In this document: positions 1 through 8,554 of the stretch, piece by piece
Layout of the letters: each line of letters starts with the position of its first letter
Numbering within the stretch: the first letter of the stretch is position 1
Assembly: GCA_963761325.1 (NCBI GenBank)
Contig: CAVXGZ010000008.1
Location: forward strand, 1,550,001-1,614,000
Source of the DNA: Streptantibioticus_C sp963761325
GTDB taxonomy: Bacteria; Actinomycetota; Actinomycetes; Streptomycetales; Streptomycetaceae
Length of the DNA stretch: 64,000 nucleotides
Direction of reading: 5' to 3'
The notes under the pieces: generated by a model
The model's database searches: none
Seen by the model: the letters and a program-made list of their open reading frames with translations, nothing else
Told to the model about the DNA's origin: nothing
Position numbers and translations under genes: made by a program

Positions 1-447
1 GATCAGCAGCGGCGCGTTCTGCGACATGGCGGCGACCGCCGAGGCGACGGCGAACAGCGCGTACCCCAGCAGCAGCACCCGTCTGCGGCCGATCCGGTCG
101 CCGAGGGTGCCGAAGAGGATGAGCAGGGACGCGGCGGCCAGCGGGTAGGCGTCCACGATCCACAGCAGCTGGACCGGGCCGGGGCGCAGCTCCTCGGTGA
201 GCGAGGGGACGGCCACGTGCAGCACGGTCGAGTCGAGGGCGACGAACAGCAGGCTGACGCAGAGCACCAGCAGGACGGTCCAGCGGTTGGCCGGGCCGCG
301 CCCGGTGCCGGTCGCCTCGCCGCCCACGCGCTCGGCGTCGGGGGCCTCGCGCTGCCGGGGCGGAGTCCGTATGAGGGACCCGGAACGGTCGCCCGGCGTG
401 GCAGTGGCCTTCGTCTTCCGGGAGCCCGACGTGGTCGTCCCGGTCAT
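1..447 (-). CDS. MFS exporter, DHA2 (14-TM) type, C-terminus outside window
   Basis: This is the N-terminal 149 codons of a proton-driven major facilitator exporter in the inner membrane, probably for a drug or metabolite. The ATG at 447 follows a GGAGGTG ribosome site. About 50 polar residues are followed by a first membrane helix (WTVLLVLCVSLLFVALDST) and then the loop motif GDRIGRRR, which is motif A of the MFS. The sequence WIVDAYPL near helix 2 is typical of the EmrB/QacA (DHA2) branch. The gene runs off the window, so length and substrate are unknown. A divergent regulator would be usual for this family, but the neighbour on the other side is a PAP2 phosphatase, so no regulator is visible here. 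Family is clear; substrate is not. Confidence 0.85.
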   Translation of the reverse strand, partial: MTGTTTSGSRKTKATATPGDRSGSLIRTPPRQREAPDAERVGGEATGTGRGPANRWTVLLVLCVSLLFVALDSTVLHVAVPSLTEELRPGPVQLLWIVDAYPLAAASLLILFGTLGDRIGRRRVLLLGYALFAVASAVAAMSQNAPLLI

Positions 448-1063
448 TCAGCACCTCCGCTATCCCGCGTCCGGTCCTGCGCGCGGGCCGCGAGCACCGT
501 GCGGTGCTCCCGGGGGGAACCCGGCGCGAATGGGCGAGTCTGCGCCACCCTACGCGAGTGGGGTGGCGAGGCAGCCGGAACGAGTGGTTCCCATCGGAGC
601 CGCGTCACGTCCGCCCCTTGTTCATGGGGTTGTGACCTACGTGGCGTTCATCACACCGCGTGGTCCGACCGGCCGGACCGGCCGTCTCGGGCGGTCCGGC
701 CGATCTTGAAACGGAACCGCCGGCGCCCGTCGACCGGAATACCGGTCCCGGATCGGCGGTGCAACGGGAATTGCCGCAGGTCATCATTCACAGGAATCTC
801 GAAGGAAAATCGGGGAAGGCAATCAGGCGGCCCAGTATGGGTTGTCATGCCTTGTGCATCGGTGGAACCCCGGTGGAACTGGAAAAGGCGAAACGGCCGA
901 CTCGGAGTGACAGTTGCCACATCACATCGTCATCACGAACAGGCTTCGTCGGCCGAACAATGCCGTCACACGCTGTAACGTCCCTTGCGTGCGTACCGAC
1001 CGAATCGTCGCGAGCCCGGAGCAGGAGCGGGCCGAGCGACCGAACGACCGCGAGGTCCCGGGG
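448..1063. other. Divergent intergenic region, 616 bp
   Basis: No convincing gene is present. It separates the divergent exporter and PAP2 genes and must hold both promoters. Two inverted repeats are visible. GAGCACC/GGTGCTC with a 4-base loop lies at 492-509, near the exporter start. GGCCGGACCG/CGGTCCGGCC lies at 671-701. Either could be an operator or an RNA hairpin; neither has a T run. The open frames crossing this stretch lack ribosome sites and have no recognisable family. Confidence 0.5.
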
Positions 1064-2008
1064 ATGAGCCGAACACGCTTCGTGCTGTTCGGCACCACTC
1101 TGGTGGCCTACGCGGCCACCGTCGTCGCCGTACTCGCGAGCACGGCGCTGGTGACGCTGGACTGGCAGGTCATGTTGTTCCGGCCGTACCGCCAGTGGCC
1201 GCAGTTCCACGCGTTCCTGGACTACTTCGTGGTGCTGGGCCAGCGCGGCCCGACGGCGGTGATGGTGGCGGCCTGGCTGGGCTGGCGGACGTGGAAGCAC
1301 CGCTCGCTGCGCCCGCTGCTGATCCTCGGCACCTCGCTGCTGCTGCTGAACATCACCGTCGGCGCGGTCAAGTACGGCCTCGGCCGGCTCGGGCCGCACT
1401 ACGCGACCACCATCGGCAGCGCCGAGCTGTTCGCGGGCGGGGATATATTCCCCTCCGGCCACACCGCCAACGCCGTGGTGACCTGGGGCGTCCTGGCCTA
1501 CCTGGCCAGCACGCCGCTCGCCCGCCGGGTCGGCTCGGTGATCAGCGCGATGCTCGCTCTGGGCGTGGGCATGACCACGATCTACCTCGGCACGCACTGG
1601 GTCAGCGACGTGCTCAGCGGCTGGTGCGCCGGGACGCTGGTGCTGCTCGCGCTGCCGTGGTTCGAGCCGGCGGTCGCCCGCTGCGAGGCCTGGCTGCTGG
1701 AGCGGCTGCGGCAGCTGCGCGAGCGCGCCACCGGAGCCACGACGGCCGTGGACGACCTGCAGGGCGTCCCGCTGCCGCACGACGCGGCGCAGGACCCGGC
1801 GCCGGTCCGCGAGCCGGTACGCGCCGGCCTGGCGCCCGCGGGGCCCCGCTCGGGCCCGCACCACACCGTCCGCCCGCACGCCGCGCGCCACGAGCGCCCG
1901 GCGCCCGCTCCGGCCGGCGGCGCCAACCGCCGCCCGCACACCGAACGCCCGGTGCGGCCGGTCCCGCCGCCCGTCCAGGTGGTACGCGGCCGGGGCGGCG
2001 CGGCCTAA
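1064..2008 (+). CDS. PAP2-family membrane phosphatase, atypical catalytic motifs
   Basis: This is a type 2 phosphatidic-acid phosphatase-like membrane protein of about 314 residues. These enzymes dephosphorylate lipid phosphates such as undecaprenyl pyrophosphate or phosphatidate at the membrane face. Six hydrophobic segments span roughly residues 6-200. The central PSGH motif is at 130-133, and a His-x3-Asp pair is at 178/182. The first motif (K at 103) lacks its usual Arg-Pro end (Gly-Pro instead), and the Ser-Arg that normally precedes the catalytic His is Thr-Thr, so activity or substrate may differ from the classic family. The last 110 residues are Pro/Arg/His-rich and probably disordered. 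The ATG at 1064 is preceded by GAGG at about 8 nt. An upstream in-frame ATG at 914 adds 50 unlikely residues. Confidence 0.85.
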   Translation: MSRTRFVLFGTTLVAYAATVVAVLASTALVTLDWQVMLFRPYRQWPQFHAFLDYFVVLGQRGPTAVMVAAWLGWRTWKHRSLRPLLILGTSLLLLNITVGAVKYGLGRLGPHYATTIGSAELFAGGDIFPSGHTANAVVTWGVLAYLASTPLARRVGSVISAMLALGVGMTTIYLGTHWVSDVLSGWCAGTLVLLALPWFEPAVARCEAWLLERLRQLRERATGATTAVDDLQGVPLPHDAAQDPAPVREPVRAGLAPAGPRSGPHHTVRPHAARHERPAPAPAGGANRRPHTERPVRPVPPPVQVVRGRGGAA

Positions 2009-2220
2009 CCCTTCCAGCAGCGGGCCACCCGGTCGTCCCGCACGGTGAAGTTCAGCCGTGCGGCGACGTACTCCATCGTGATGACCGCGTCCGGCGGCAG
2101 GGTGCGCACCGTCGTCCAGCCCCGCTCCCCGGCCCTGCGCCGCGCCTCCTCGACCGGGAGGCCGACGTAGGGCTCGGTGTCGTCCTGCGGGTCGCCTGCC
2201 GGGTTCTGGTGGGGTGCCAT
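2005..2220 (-). CDS. Small I78-like protease-inhibitor family protein
   Basis: A protein of about 71 residues. Its C-terminal 50 residues, from YVGLPVEEARRRAGERGW to the end NFTVRDDRVARCWKG, match the general pattern of the potato-inhibitor-like I78 fold: a helix, then a strand with R-L-N, then V-x-R-x-W-x-G. Known I78 members inhibit serine proteases such as subtilisin, but no signal peptide is visible here, so a cytosolic role is possible. It converges with the PAP2 gene and overlaps its stop by 4 bp. The start is uncertain: the ATG at 2220 has GGAGGG only 1-2 nt away, and a GTG lies 9 nt further upstream. Family assignment is moderate. Confidence 0.65.
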   Translation of the reverse strand: MAPHQNPAGDPQDDTEPYVGLPVEEARRRAGERGWTTVRTLPPDAVITMEYVAARLNFTVRDDRVARCWKG

Positions 2221-2682
2221 GCCCTCCACCGTAGGGCGCGGGGCGGCCAGCGTCACGCTTCTGTCACGGTGCGCGCTCGGCGGTTTGATCTTCGGCATTC
2301 ACCCGAACGAACGGTCAGGGGCACTCCGGTTCGGCCGGCGGCCGGCCCTTTCGGAATTCCATCTTCCGCTCGCCCGCCGCGTTTTCGGCGGCGACTTCAC
2401 GCCAATACCCACGACGCTTCGTCTGACCGGTCGTGAGAAATCGGCACCGGGCGACACTGGAACGAACAGAAACGAAGCGGAATGCCGACCCGAAGTGCCG
2501 TGCACGATTCCTTCACATTACCCGCCGGTTATCCGCGTGAGCGCCGGACGTCACCCGAACGGACCCGCCCGGTGGCACGGCCGTGCCACCGGCGCGTGAC
2601 CCCGGCCGCGCGTGACCCGTTGTCACGGTGAGCCGCACTTCCCGCGCTCGCAGTGACCGCACCACACCCCAAGGAGTCATCC
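2221..2682. other. Intergenic region, 462 bp, with repeated operator-like motifs
   Basis: No gene is seen. The stretch is unusually rich in short repeats: GTCACG twice at 2252-2268, TCACCCGAACG at about 2299 and again at 2551, CGCGTGACCC twice near 2594-2620, and a perfect 24-bp palindrome at 2569-2592. It lies upstream of the conserved gene starting at 2683 and also upstream of the divergent small I78-like gene. Confidence 0.5.
2569..2592. promoter_or_regulatory. Perfect 24-bp palindrome, possible operator
   Basis: The half-site CCGGTGGCACGG is followed directly by its exact reverse complement. It lies about 90 bp upstream of the GTG at 2683, where a repressor or activator dimer could bind. 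A hairpin in RNA is also possible, although a zero-base loop disfavours it and no T run follows. The role is inferred from position only. Confidence 0.5.
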
Positions 2683-3495
2683 GTGCCGCCCTTGCTCGAT
2701 GTCAGTGACGAGGTACGGGCCGAGATCGGCGATACGGAGGCCGACCGCCTGCTCGCCGGCGAGAACACCCCCGGCCCGTACGACTGCACCTCCTGCCGCA
2801 CCCCGGGCAACACCGCGCAGGAACGCACCAGCACGGTGCTCTTCGTCGGCGAGGAGTCCGCGGTGCTGGCCTTCGCGCACGCCTCGTGCATCCCCTCGCA
2901 GGTCGTCCCGGTCTCCGAGGAGCAGTTGAAGGTCGCCGTGCGCAGCATCACCGGCGAGACGGCGATGACAGGGCAGCGGGCGCCGCACACGCCGCCGCCG
3001 GCCGCCCCCGGCCCCGGGGCGCCGCGGCAGGCGGTCCTCGGCATCACCTGCGGCCTGGTGCTGTGCCAGGACAGCCTGCACCCGGCCCTGGTCGTCGAGC
3101 CCACCAGCGCGGTCGGCCGGCCCGGCAGTTCCGCGAACGACGAGTTCCTGCTGCTGCTCGGCGAGGAGGGCTTCCAGCCGGTCACCAGCCTGGAGGTGCC
3201 GCCGCCGCGGCTGGCGGGCTGGTCGGTGCTGATGGCGATGGGCAAGCTCCACGCGGTGCTGCAGGGCGGCCCCAACAGCCAGAACGCGACCGCCTGGTGG
3301 CAGGCGCACCAGGCGCTGTCGGTCAGCGAGGGCTGGCGGGCGGCCGCCAACCGCACCAACGAGGTGTTCGTCTTCGCGGCCCCGGTCGGCACGATCGGCC
3401 GGCAGCCGCGCGAGGACCTGATGCGCGAGGCGCTCGACCGGGCCGCCGCGAGCGGGCTGCTGGTCGGCGGCACCATGCCGCTCGCCGGCACCTGA
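2683..3495 (+). CDS. Conserved actinobacterial protein of unknown function
   Basis: A soluble protein of about 270 residues. The GTG at 2683 is chosen because AAGGAG ends 6 nt before it; a GTG at 2653 has no such site. The N-terminal part carries a Cys-x2-Cys pair (CTSC) in a short region after PGPYD, then a strand-rich segment. Residues 85-108 are Pro/Ala-rich linker, and the C-terminal half looks like a second globular domain. I recognise the general type from streptomycete genomes but know no function. No membrane segment or signal peptide is seen. It is a single-gene unit ending at a strong hairpin. Confidence 0.8.
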   Translation: MPPLLDVSDEVRAEIGDTEADRLLAGENTPGPYDCTSCRTPGNTAQERTSTVLFVGEESAVLAFAHASCIPSQVVPVSEEQLKVAVRSITGETAMTGQRAPHTPPPAAPGPGAPRQAVLGITCGLVLCQDSLHPALVVEPTSAVGRPGSSANDEFLLLLGEEGFQPVTSLEVPPPRLAGWSVLMAMGKLHAVLQGGPNSQNATAWWQAHQALSVSEGWRAAANRTNEVFVFAAPVGTIGRQPREDLMREALDRAAASGLLVGGTMPLAGT

Positions 3496-3506
3496 CCGGT
3501 CCGCGC

Positions 3507-3544
3507 GATGGGGGCCGGGAGCCGCGCGGTTCCCGGCCCCCATC
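3507..3544 (+). terminator. Hairpin terminator
   Basis: A perfect 14-bp stem (GATGGGGGCCGGGA and its complement) with a 10-base loop starts 12 bp after the stop at 3495. There is no T run, as is common for streptomycete terminators. Confidence 0.8.
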
Positions 3545-3664
3545 GCCGCGTCGCGGAACGGAGCCGGCCACCGCCCGAACAGCTGTCGCCCGCACGGGAG
3601 TTGGCCCCGAGGCGGCGGGCGAGGGGGTGGCGGGCACGGGTAAGGGAATCGTCATTTCGCCCCT

Positions 3665-4015
3665 ATGGCCCGCATCTTCCGCCGCCATGTGATCGTTGGC
3701 ACAGACGTGCACACCTACGACACTTTCCCCCGAGCCCCTTACCAGTCCCCGATCCCGCCGATGCGCTCGCCGCACGAATCCCTGGCGGTCTCGTGCACCC
3801 CGATCTACGACGCGCTCTACTCCGAGTACCGCAGGCTCTTCCGCGCCCTGCCCGGGGACCGCACCGGCGAGGAGAACCTGCAGTTCCCCGCCATGACGTG
3901 GGGCTGGCAGCCGAGTCACGACGCGCGGTACGGCAACGGGCGGCACCGCGACCAGTCGCCCGCCGCCCTGCCGCCCGGTCCCTCCGCGCACGACAACCGC
4001 ATGCGCGACATGTGA
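3665..4015 (+). CDS. Small conserved streptomycete protein of unknown function
   Basis: About 116 residues. The middle part (SPHESLAVSCTPIYDALYSE, then a Tyr/Arg-rich helix and ALPGDRTGEENLQF) has the look of a conserved motif, while the C-terminal third is low complexity. No membrane helix or known domain is seen. No clear ribosome site precedes the ATG at 3665; an internal ATG at 3761 would start just before the conserved part. It converges with der, leaving 7 bp between the stops. Judged real from coding bias and its conserved-looking core; function unknown. Confidence 0.6.
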   Translation: MARIFRRHVIVGTDVHTYDTFPRAPYQSPIPPMRSPHESLAVSCTPIYDALYSEYRRLFRALPGDRTGEENLQFPAMTWGWQPSHDARYGNGRHRDQSPAALPPGPSAHDNRMRDM

Positions 4016-4022
4016 GCGCCCG

Positions 4023-5501
4023 CTACTTCTTGCGTCCGCGCTTCTCCCGCACCCGCACCGACACCTGGATCGGCGTGCCCTCGAAGCCGAACTCCTCGCG
4101 CAGCCGCCGCTCGATGAAGCGGCGGTAGCCGGCCTCCAGGAACCCGGAGGCGAACAGCACGAACCGCGGCGGCCGGGTGCCGGCCTGCGTCCCGAACAGG
4201 ATGCGGGGCTGCTTGCCGCCGCGGATCGGGTGCGGGTGCGCGGCGACCAGCTCGCCGAGGAACGCGTTCAGCCGCCCGGTCGGCACCCGGGTCTCCCAGC
4301 CGGCCAGCGCGGTCTCGATCGCCGGGACCAGCTTCTCCATGTGGCGGCCGGTGCTCGCCGAGACGTTGACCCGCGGCGCCCACTGCACCTGCACCAGGTC
4401 CTGCTCGATCTCGCGCTCCAGGTAGTAGCGGCGCTCCTCGTCCAGCAGGTCCCACTTGTTGTAGGCGATCACGCAGGCGCGGCCCGCGTCGACGGCCATC
4501 GAGACGATCCGGGTGTCCTGCACCGAGAGGGTCTCGCCGGCGTCGATGAGGATCACCGCCACCTCCGCCTTCTCCAGCGCGGCGGCGGTGCGCAGGCAGG
4601 CGTAGTAGTCGGCGCCCTCCTGCAGGTGGACCCGGCGCCTGATGCCCGCGGTGTCGACGAACTTCCAGGTCTTGCCGCCGAGTTGGATCAGCTCGTCCAC
4701 CGGGTCGCGGGTGGTGCCGGCCAGCTCGTCGACCACGACGCGCTCCTCGCCGGCCACCTTGTTCAGCAGCGAGGACTTGCCGACGTTCGGCCGGCCGATC
4801 AGCGCCACCCGGCGCGGGCCGCCGACCACGTCGCCGAAGGTCTGCGCGGGCGCCTCCGGCAGCGCCTCCAGGATGGCGTCCAGCAGGTCGCCGGTGCCGC
4901 GGCCGTGCAGCGAGGAGACCGGGTACGGCTCGCCCAGGCCGAGCGACCACAAGGTGGCGGCGTCCGCCTCGCCGGAGGGGCCGTCGACCTTGTTGGCGGC
5001 CAGCACGACCGGCTTCTTGGCCCGGCGCAGCAGCTTGACCACGGCCTCGTCGGTGTCGGTGGCGCCGACCGTGGCGTCCACCACGAAGACCACCGCGTCG
5101 GCGGCCTCGATGGCGAACTCGGCCTGGGCGGCGACCGAGGCGTCGATGCCGAGCACGTCCTGCTCCCAGCCGCCGGTGTCGACGATCTTGAAGCGGCGGC
5201 CGTTCCAGTGCGCCTCGTAGCTGACGCGGTCCCGGGTGACGCCGGGCCGGTCCTCCACGACCGCCTCGCGCCGGCCGATGATCCGGTTGACCAGGGTGGA
5301 CTTGCCGACGTTGGGCCGGCCGACGACCGCCAGCACCGGCAGCGGCCCGTGGCCCGCCCCGGCGAGGTCGTCCGCCACCTCGTCGAGGTCGAAGCCCTCC
5401 TCGGCGGCCAACTCCATGAACTCGGCGTACTCGGCGTCGCCGAGCGCGCCGTGCTCGCCGTACTCGTTCTCGTGGTCCATGAAGTCTTCCTCGTCCGTCA
5501 T
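4023..5501 (-). CDS. der: Ribosome-assembly GTPase Der (EngA)
   Basis: A 492-residue essential GTPase that binds the 50S subunit during assembly. It has an acidic N-terminal extension (about 1-50), then the first G domain with GRPNVGKS at 61-68, DTGG and NKVD. The second G domain follows, with GRPNVGKSSL near 237, DTAG and NKWD, and then the C-terminal KH-like domain ending in basic residues (REKRGRKK). The tandem G-domain architecture is diagnostic of Der. The acidic N-terminal extension is typical of actinobacterial members. It is the last gene of a minus-strand series cmk-acyltransferase-der, with 33 bp to the upstream gene. Confidence 0.97.
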   Translation of the reverse strand: MTDEEDFMDHENEYGEHGALGDAEYAEFMELAAEEGFDLDEVADDLAGAGHGPLPVLAVVGRPNVGKSTLVNRIIGRREAVVEDRPGVTRDRVSYEAHWNGRRFKIVDTGGWEQDVLGIDASVAAQAEFAIEAADAVVFVVDATVGATDTDEAVVKLLRRAKKPVVLAANKVDGPSGEADAATLWSLGLGEPYPVSSLHGRGTGDLLDAILEALPEAPAQTFGDVVGGPRRVALIGRPNVGKSSLLNKVAGEERVVVDELAGTTRDPVDELIQLGGKTWKFVDTAGIRRRVHLQEGADYYACLRTAAALEKAEVAVILIDAGETLSVQDTRIVSMAVDAGRACVIAYNKWDLLDEERRYYLEREIEQDLVQVQWAPRVNVSASTGRHMEKLVPAIETALAGWETRVPTGRLNAFLGELVAAHPHPIRGGKQPRILFGTQAGTRPPRFVLFASGFLEAGYRRFIERRLREEFGFEGTPIQVSVRVREKRGRKK

Positions 5502-5534
5502 CAGTCGGTGGGGGCCCGCGGGCTCCCGGGTGGT

Positions 5535-6197
5535 TCAGCCGCGCCCGGTGGCGCGGTGGGCGTATTCCAGGTGCTCGGTGAGCCGCTTGTGGATACGCGC
5601 GGTGGCGGCGTCCAGCGCGGAGCGCGTGCGGCGCCCGCTGCCGTCGCCGGCGTCGAAGGGTTCGCCGAAGACGATGTCGATCCGGCCGCGCAGCGGGGGC
5701 AGCGCGGGCACCACCCGGCCGCGGCGGGTCGAGCCGAGCACCGCGACCGGCAGCACCGGCGCGCCGGAGCGCAACGCGAAGTAGGCCAGCCCGGAGCGCA
5801 GTTGGCCGAAGTCGCCACCGCCGCCGCGGGTGCCCTCCGGGAAGATCCCCAGCACGCCGCCGCGCGCCAGTACCCCGAGCGCCGTCGTCACCGCGCCGCG
5901 GTCCGCCGCGGCACGGTCCACCGGCAGCTGGCCGATGGAGCGCAGGAACGGGTCGAGCGGGCCGACGAACGCCTCCTGCTTGACCAGGAAGTGCACCGGG
6001 CGCGGGGCGGTGCCGATGATCATCGGACCGTCGATGAGGTGTGCGTGGTTGCCGGCCAGTATGACCGGCCCGGCGGCCGGGACCCGCCAGGCGCCGAGCA
6101 CCCGGGGGCGCCACAGGCCGTTCATCAGGCCGATGCCGATCCGGCGGCCGACGGCGGCCCCGCGCGGCCCCGGCGTCTCGCCGCGGGCCGTGGTCAC
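5535..6197 (-). CDS. Lysophospholipid (1-acylglycerol-3-phosphate) acyltransferase, PlsC family
   Basis: About 220 residues. These enzymes transfer an acyl chain to a lysophospholipid, usually lysophosphatidate, at the inner membrane. The catalytic NHxxxxD motif (NHAHLID) is in the first third, and FPEGTR, the second substrate-binding motif, is near residue 120. The GTG at 6197 is chosen because it overlaps the cmk stop as GTGA, implying translational coupling; an upstream frame adds 13 residues inside cmk. The exact acceptor cannot be told from sequence, so a general PlsC-family call is safest. Sits between cmk and der. Confidence 0.9.
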   Translation of the reverse strand: MTTARGETPGPRGAAVGRRIGIGLMNGLWRPRVLGAWRVPAAGPVILAGNHAHLIDGPMIIGTAPRPVHFLVKQEAFVGPLDPFLRSIGQLPVDRAAADRGAVTTALGVLARGGVLGIFPEGTRGGGGDFGQLRSGLAYFALRSGAPVLPVAVLGSTRRGRVVPALPPLRGRIDIVFGEPFDAGDGSGRRTRSALDAATARIHKRLTEHLEYAHRATGRG

Positions 6198-6871
6198 CGC
6201 AGCGCCCGCTTCTCCTCGATCAGGGCGACGACGCACTCGATGACCTGGTCGAGGGAGAGCCCGGTGGTGTCCACCTCGACCGCGTCGTCGGCCTTGGCCA
6301 GCGGGGAGGTCTTGCGGCCGGAGTCGGCCGCGTCCCGCTTGACCAGCGCCTCCTGGGTGGCGGCGACCGACTGGGCGCCCTTGAGCTCACCGCTGCGGCG
6401 GGCGGCGCGGGCCTCGGCGGAGGCGGTCAGGAAGACCTTGAGCGTGGCGTCGGGCAGCACGGTGGTGCCGATGTCCCGGCCCTCGACCACGATGCCGCGG
6501 TCCGCCTCGGTGGCCGCGGTGCGCTGCGCCTCGACGAGCCGCCGGCGGACCTCCGGGACCGCGCTGACCGCGCTGACCGCGGCGGTGACCTCGGGGGTGC
6601 GGATCGGCCCGGCGGCGTCGGCGCCGTCGACCGTGATGGTGGGGGCGGCCGGGTCGGTGCCCGAGACGATGACCGGCTTGTCGGCCGCGAGCGCCACCTC
6701 GGTGGAGTCGTTCACGTCTATACCGTTGTTGAGCATCCACCAGGTCATCGCCCGGTACTGGGCCCCGGTGTCGAGGTAGCTGAGCCCGAGCTCCGCCGCA
6801 ACCGCCTTCGACGTGCTCGACTTGCCCGTTCCCGAGGGGCCGTCGATGGCGACGATGACCGGAGATTCCAC
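6194..6871 (-). CDS. cmk: Cytidylate kinase
   Basis: A 225-residue enzyme that phosphorylates CMP/dCMP with ATP in pyrimidine nucleotide recycling. The P-loop GPSGTGKS is at 11-18. YLDTGAQYRAMTWWML and VVEGRDIGTTVLPDA are the CMP-binding signatures, and RRSGELKG lies in the lid region. The GTG at 6871 is chosen because GGAAGG precedes it by 9 nt and the protein then begins right before the first strand. It is first in a coupled series with the acyltransferase and der. A second player in pyrimidine metabolism, pyrG, lies elsewhere in the window. Confidence 0.96.
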   Translation of the reverse strand: MESPVIVAIDGPSGTGKSSTSKAVAAELGLSYLDTGAQYRAMTWWMLNNGIDVNDSTEVALAADKPVIVSGTDPAAPTITVDGADAAGPIRTPEVTAAVSAVSAVPEVRRRLVEAQRTAATEADRGIVVEGRDIGTTVLPDATLKVFLTASAEARAARRSGELKGAQSVAATQEALVKRDAADSGRKTSPLAKADDAVEVDTTGLSLDQVIECVVALIEEKRALR

Positions 6872-7011
6872 TGTGCGGGGCCTTCCTCGTGCACGGATAC
6901 GGGGGTACGCAAGCCGAAGGCGCCGCCTGGACGCCATCCCTCTAGGTTACCGGCCGGACGGGCGACGCCCTACCACAGCGGCCGGGCCGGATCCGGCAGC
7001 GCGGCGCCCGC

Positions 7012-8097
7012 TCACTGCCGGATCGACCAGCCGCGCTCGCGCAATGCGGCGGTCAGCGCCGGCGCGGCCCTGGGCACCACAGAGAGCTGCGCCAGACCGG
7101 CCTGCTGCCCGGTGGAGTGCTCGATCCGCACGTCCTCGATGTTGACCCCGGCGGCGCCGGTGTCGGCGAACAGCCGGGCCAGCTCGCCCGGCTGGTCGCC
7201 GATGAGGACCACCACGGTCTCGTAGACGGCCGGGGCCGCGCCGTGCTTGCCGGGCACCCGCACCCGGCCGGCGTTGCCGCGGCGCAGCACGTCCTCGATC
7301 CCGGCGCCGCCGGTGCGCCGCCGCTCGTCGTCCGCGGACTGCAGGGCGCGCAGCGCGTCCACCGTCTCGCGCAGGTCGGCGGCGACCTCGGCGAGCACGT
7401 CGGCGACCGGGCCGGGGTTGGCGGACAGGATGTCGATCCACATGCCGGGCTCGGAGGCCGCGATCCGGGTCACGTCGCGGATGCCCTGGCCGCACAGCCG
7501 CACGGCGGACTCCTCGGCGTGCTCCAGGCGGGCGGCGACCAGGCTGGAGAGCAGCTGCGGGGTGTGCGAGACCAGGGCGACCGCGCGGTCGTGCGCGTCG
7601 GCGTCCATCACGACCGGCACCGCCCGGCACAGCGCGACCAGTTCCAGCGCGAGGTTGAGCACCTCGGTGTCGGTGGCCGGGGTGGGGGTGAGCACCCAGG
7701 GCCGGCCCTCGAACAGGTCGGCGGTGCCGGCCAGCGGTCCGGAACGCTCCCGGCCGGCCATCGGGTGGGTGCCGATGTACTGGCTCAGGTCGCAGCCGAG
7801 CGCCTCCAGGTCCCGGCGCGGCCGGCCCTTGACGCTGGCGACGTCCAGGTAGCCGCGGGCCAGCTTCTCGCGCTGCAGTTCGGCCAGCGTGCGGGCCACG
7901 TGCGCCGGCGGCACCGCGACGACGGCCAGGTCCACCGGGCCGTCGGGCGGATCGGTGACGCCGGCGCCGAGCGCCGCGGCGGTCCTGGCCGCGTCGGGGT
8001 CGTGGTCGCGCAGGTGCACGGTGATCCCGCGGGCGGTCAGGGCGAGGGCGGCGGAGGTGCCGATCAGTCCGGTGCCGATGACGGCGGCGGTACGCAT
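7012..8097 (-). CDS. tyrA: Prephenate dehydrogenase with C-terminal ACT domain
   Basis: About 361 residues; makes 4-hydroxyphenylpyruvate from prephenate with NAD(P) in tyrosine synthesis. The dinucleotide site GTGLIGTS is near the N-terminus, and the active-site stretch GTHPMAGRERSG carries the conserved His and Arg. A second conserved segment, SHTPQLLSSLVAARL, follows. From about residue 285 the sequence VLIGDQPGELARLFADTG begins an ACT domain, probably sensing tyrosine. The ATG at 8097 is chosen because GGGGAGG lies 9 nt upstream; the ATG 9 nt earlier abuts that site. Upstream of cmk, separated by 140 bp. Confidence 0.95.
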   Translation of the reverse strand: MRTAAVIGTGLIGTSAALALTARGITVHLRDHDPDAARTAAALGAGVTDPPDGPVDLAVVAVPPAHVARTLAELQREKLARGYLDVASVKGRPRRDLEALGCDLSQYIGTHPMAGRERSGPLAGTADLFEGRPWVLTPTPATDTEVLNLALELVALCRAVPVVMDADAHDRAVALVSHTPQLLSSLVAARLEHAEESAVRLCGQGIRDVTRIAASEPGMWIDILSANPGPVADVLAEVAADLRETVDALRALQSADDERRRTGGAGIEDVLRRGNAGRVRVPGKHGAAPAVYETVVVLIGDQPGELARLFADTGAAGVNIEDVRIEHSTGQQAGLAQLSVVPRAAPALTAALRERGWSIRQ

Positions 8098-8187
8098 GTC
8101 CGCCATCCTCCCCTACCGCGGAACCCGGTGGCCGCCGCAGGTCCGGCCGGTCCTCCCGATCCCGGTGGATCGGGTAGAACGGTCGGC

Positions 8188-8550
8188 ATGATCTTCCATG
8201 TGGTTCCGCTGGACGACTGGCTGCGCTCCCCCGACCGGCCGTACGCGCCGCCCGGTCTGGCCGCGGACGGCTTCGTGCACTGCTCGCCGGACGAGGGGAC
8301 CGCGCTGGTGGTCGCCGACACGTTCTACCGCGACGTGGTCGGCCCGCTGATGGTCCTGCTGATCGACGAGCACGCGCTCGACGCGCCGGTGCGCTGGGAG
8401 CCGCCGGAGCCCACCCCGCCGCCGGGGGTGGCGCCCGGGGTGCTCTTCCCGCACGTCTACGGCCGGGTCAACCGCACGGCGGTCGCCGGGATGCTGGAGG
8501 TGTGCCGGGACGCGGACGGCCACGCGGAATCGCTGCGGCTGTGGTCCTGA
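8188..8550 (+). CDS. DUF952 family protein
   Basis: A 120-residue cytosolic protein matching the DUF952 pattern: an N-terminal IFHVVPLDDW, then DGFVHCSPDE with a conserved His-Cys-Ser, and a C-terminal FPHVYGRVN. Its fold is thought to resemble ADP-ribosyltransferase-like domains, but I know no established activity. It is transcribed divergently from tyrA. A TAGAAC hexamer ends 7 nt before the ATG and no ribosome site is visible, so the mRNA may be leaderless. The neighbour converging on it is an ADP-ribosylglycohydrolase, which is suggestive given the fold but could be coincidence. Confidence 0.85.
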   Translation: MIFHVVPLDDWLRSPDRPYAPPGLAADGFVHCSPDEGTALVVADTFYRDVVGPLMVLLIDEHALDAPVRWEPPEPTPPPGVAPGVLFPHVYGRVNRTAVAGMLEVCRDADGHAESLRLWS

Positions 8551-8554
8551 GCGC

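Noticed and set aside
492..509. Hairpin as terminator
   Set aside because: It lies upstream of both divergent genes, where nothing should terminate; more likely an operator or chance.
4230..6779. Long plus-strand open frame opposite der, the acyltransferase gene and cmk
   Set aside because: Such frames arise opposite high-GC genes. Its translation is Arg/Gly/Val-rich low complexity without any family, and there is no ribosome site.
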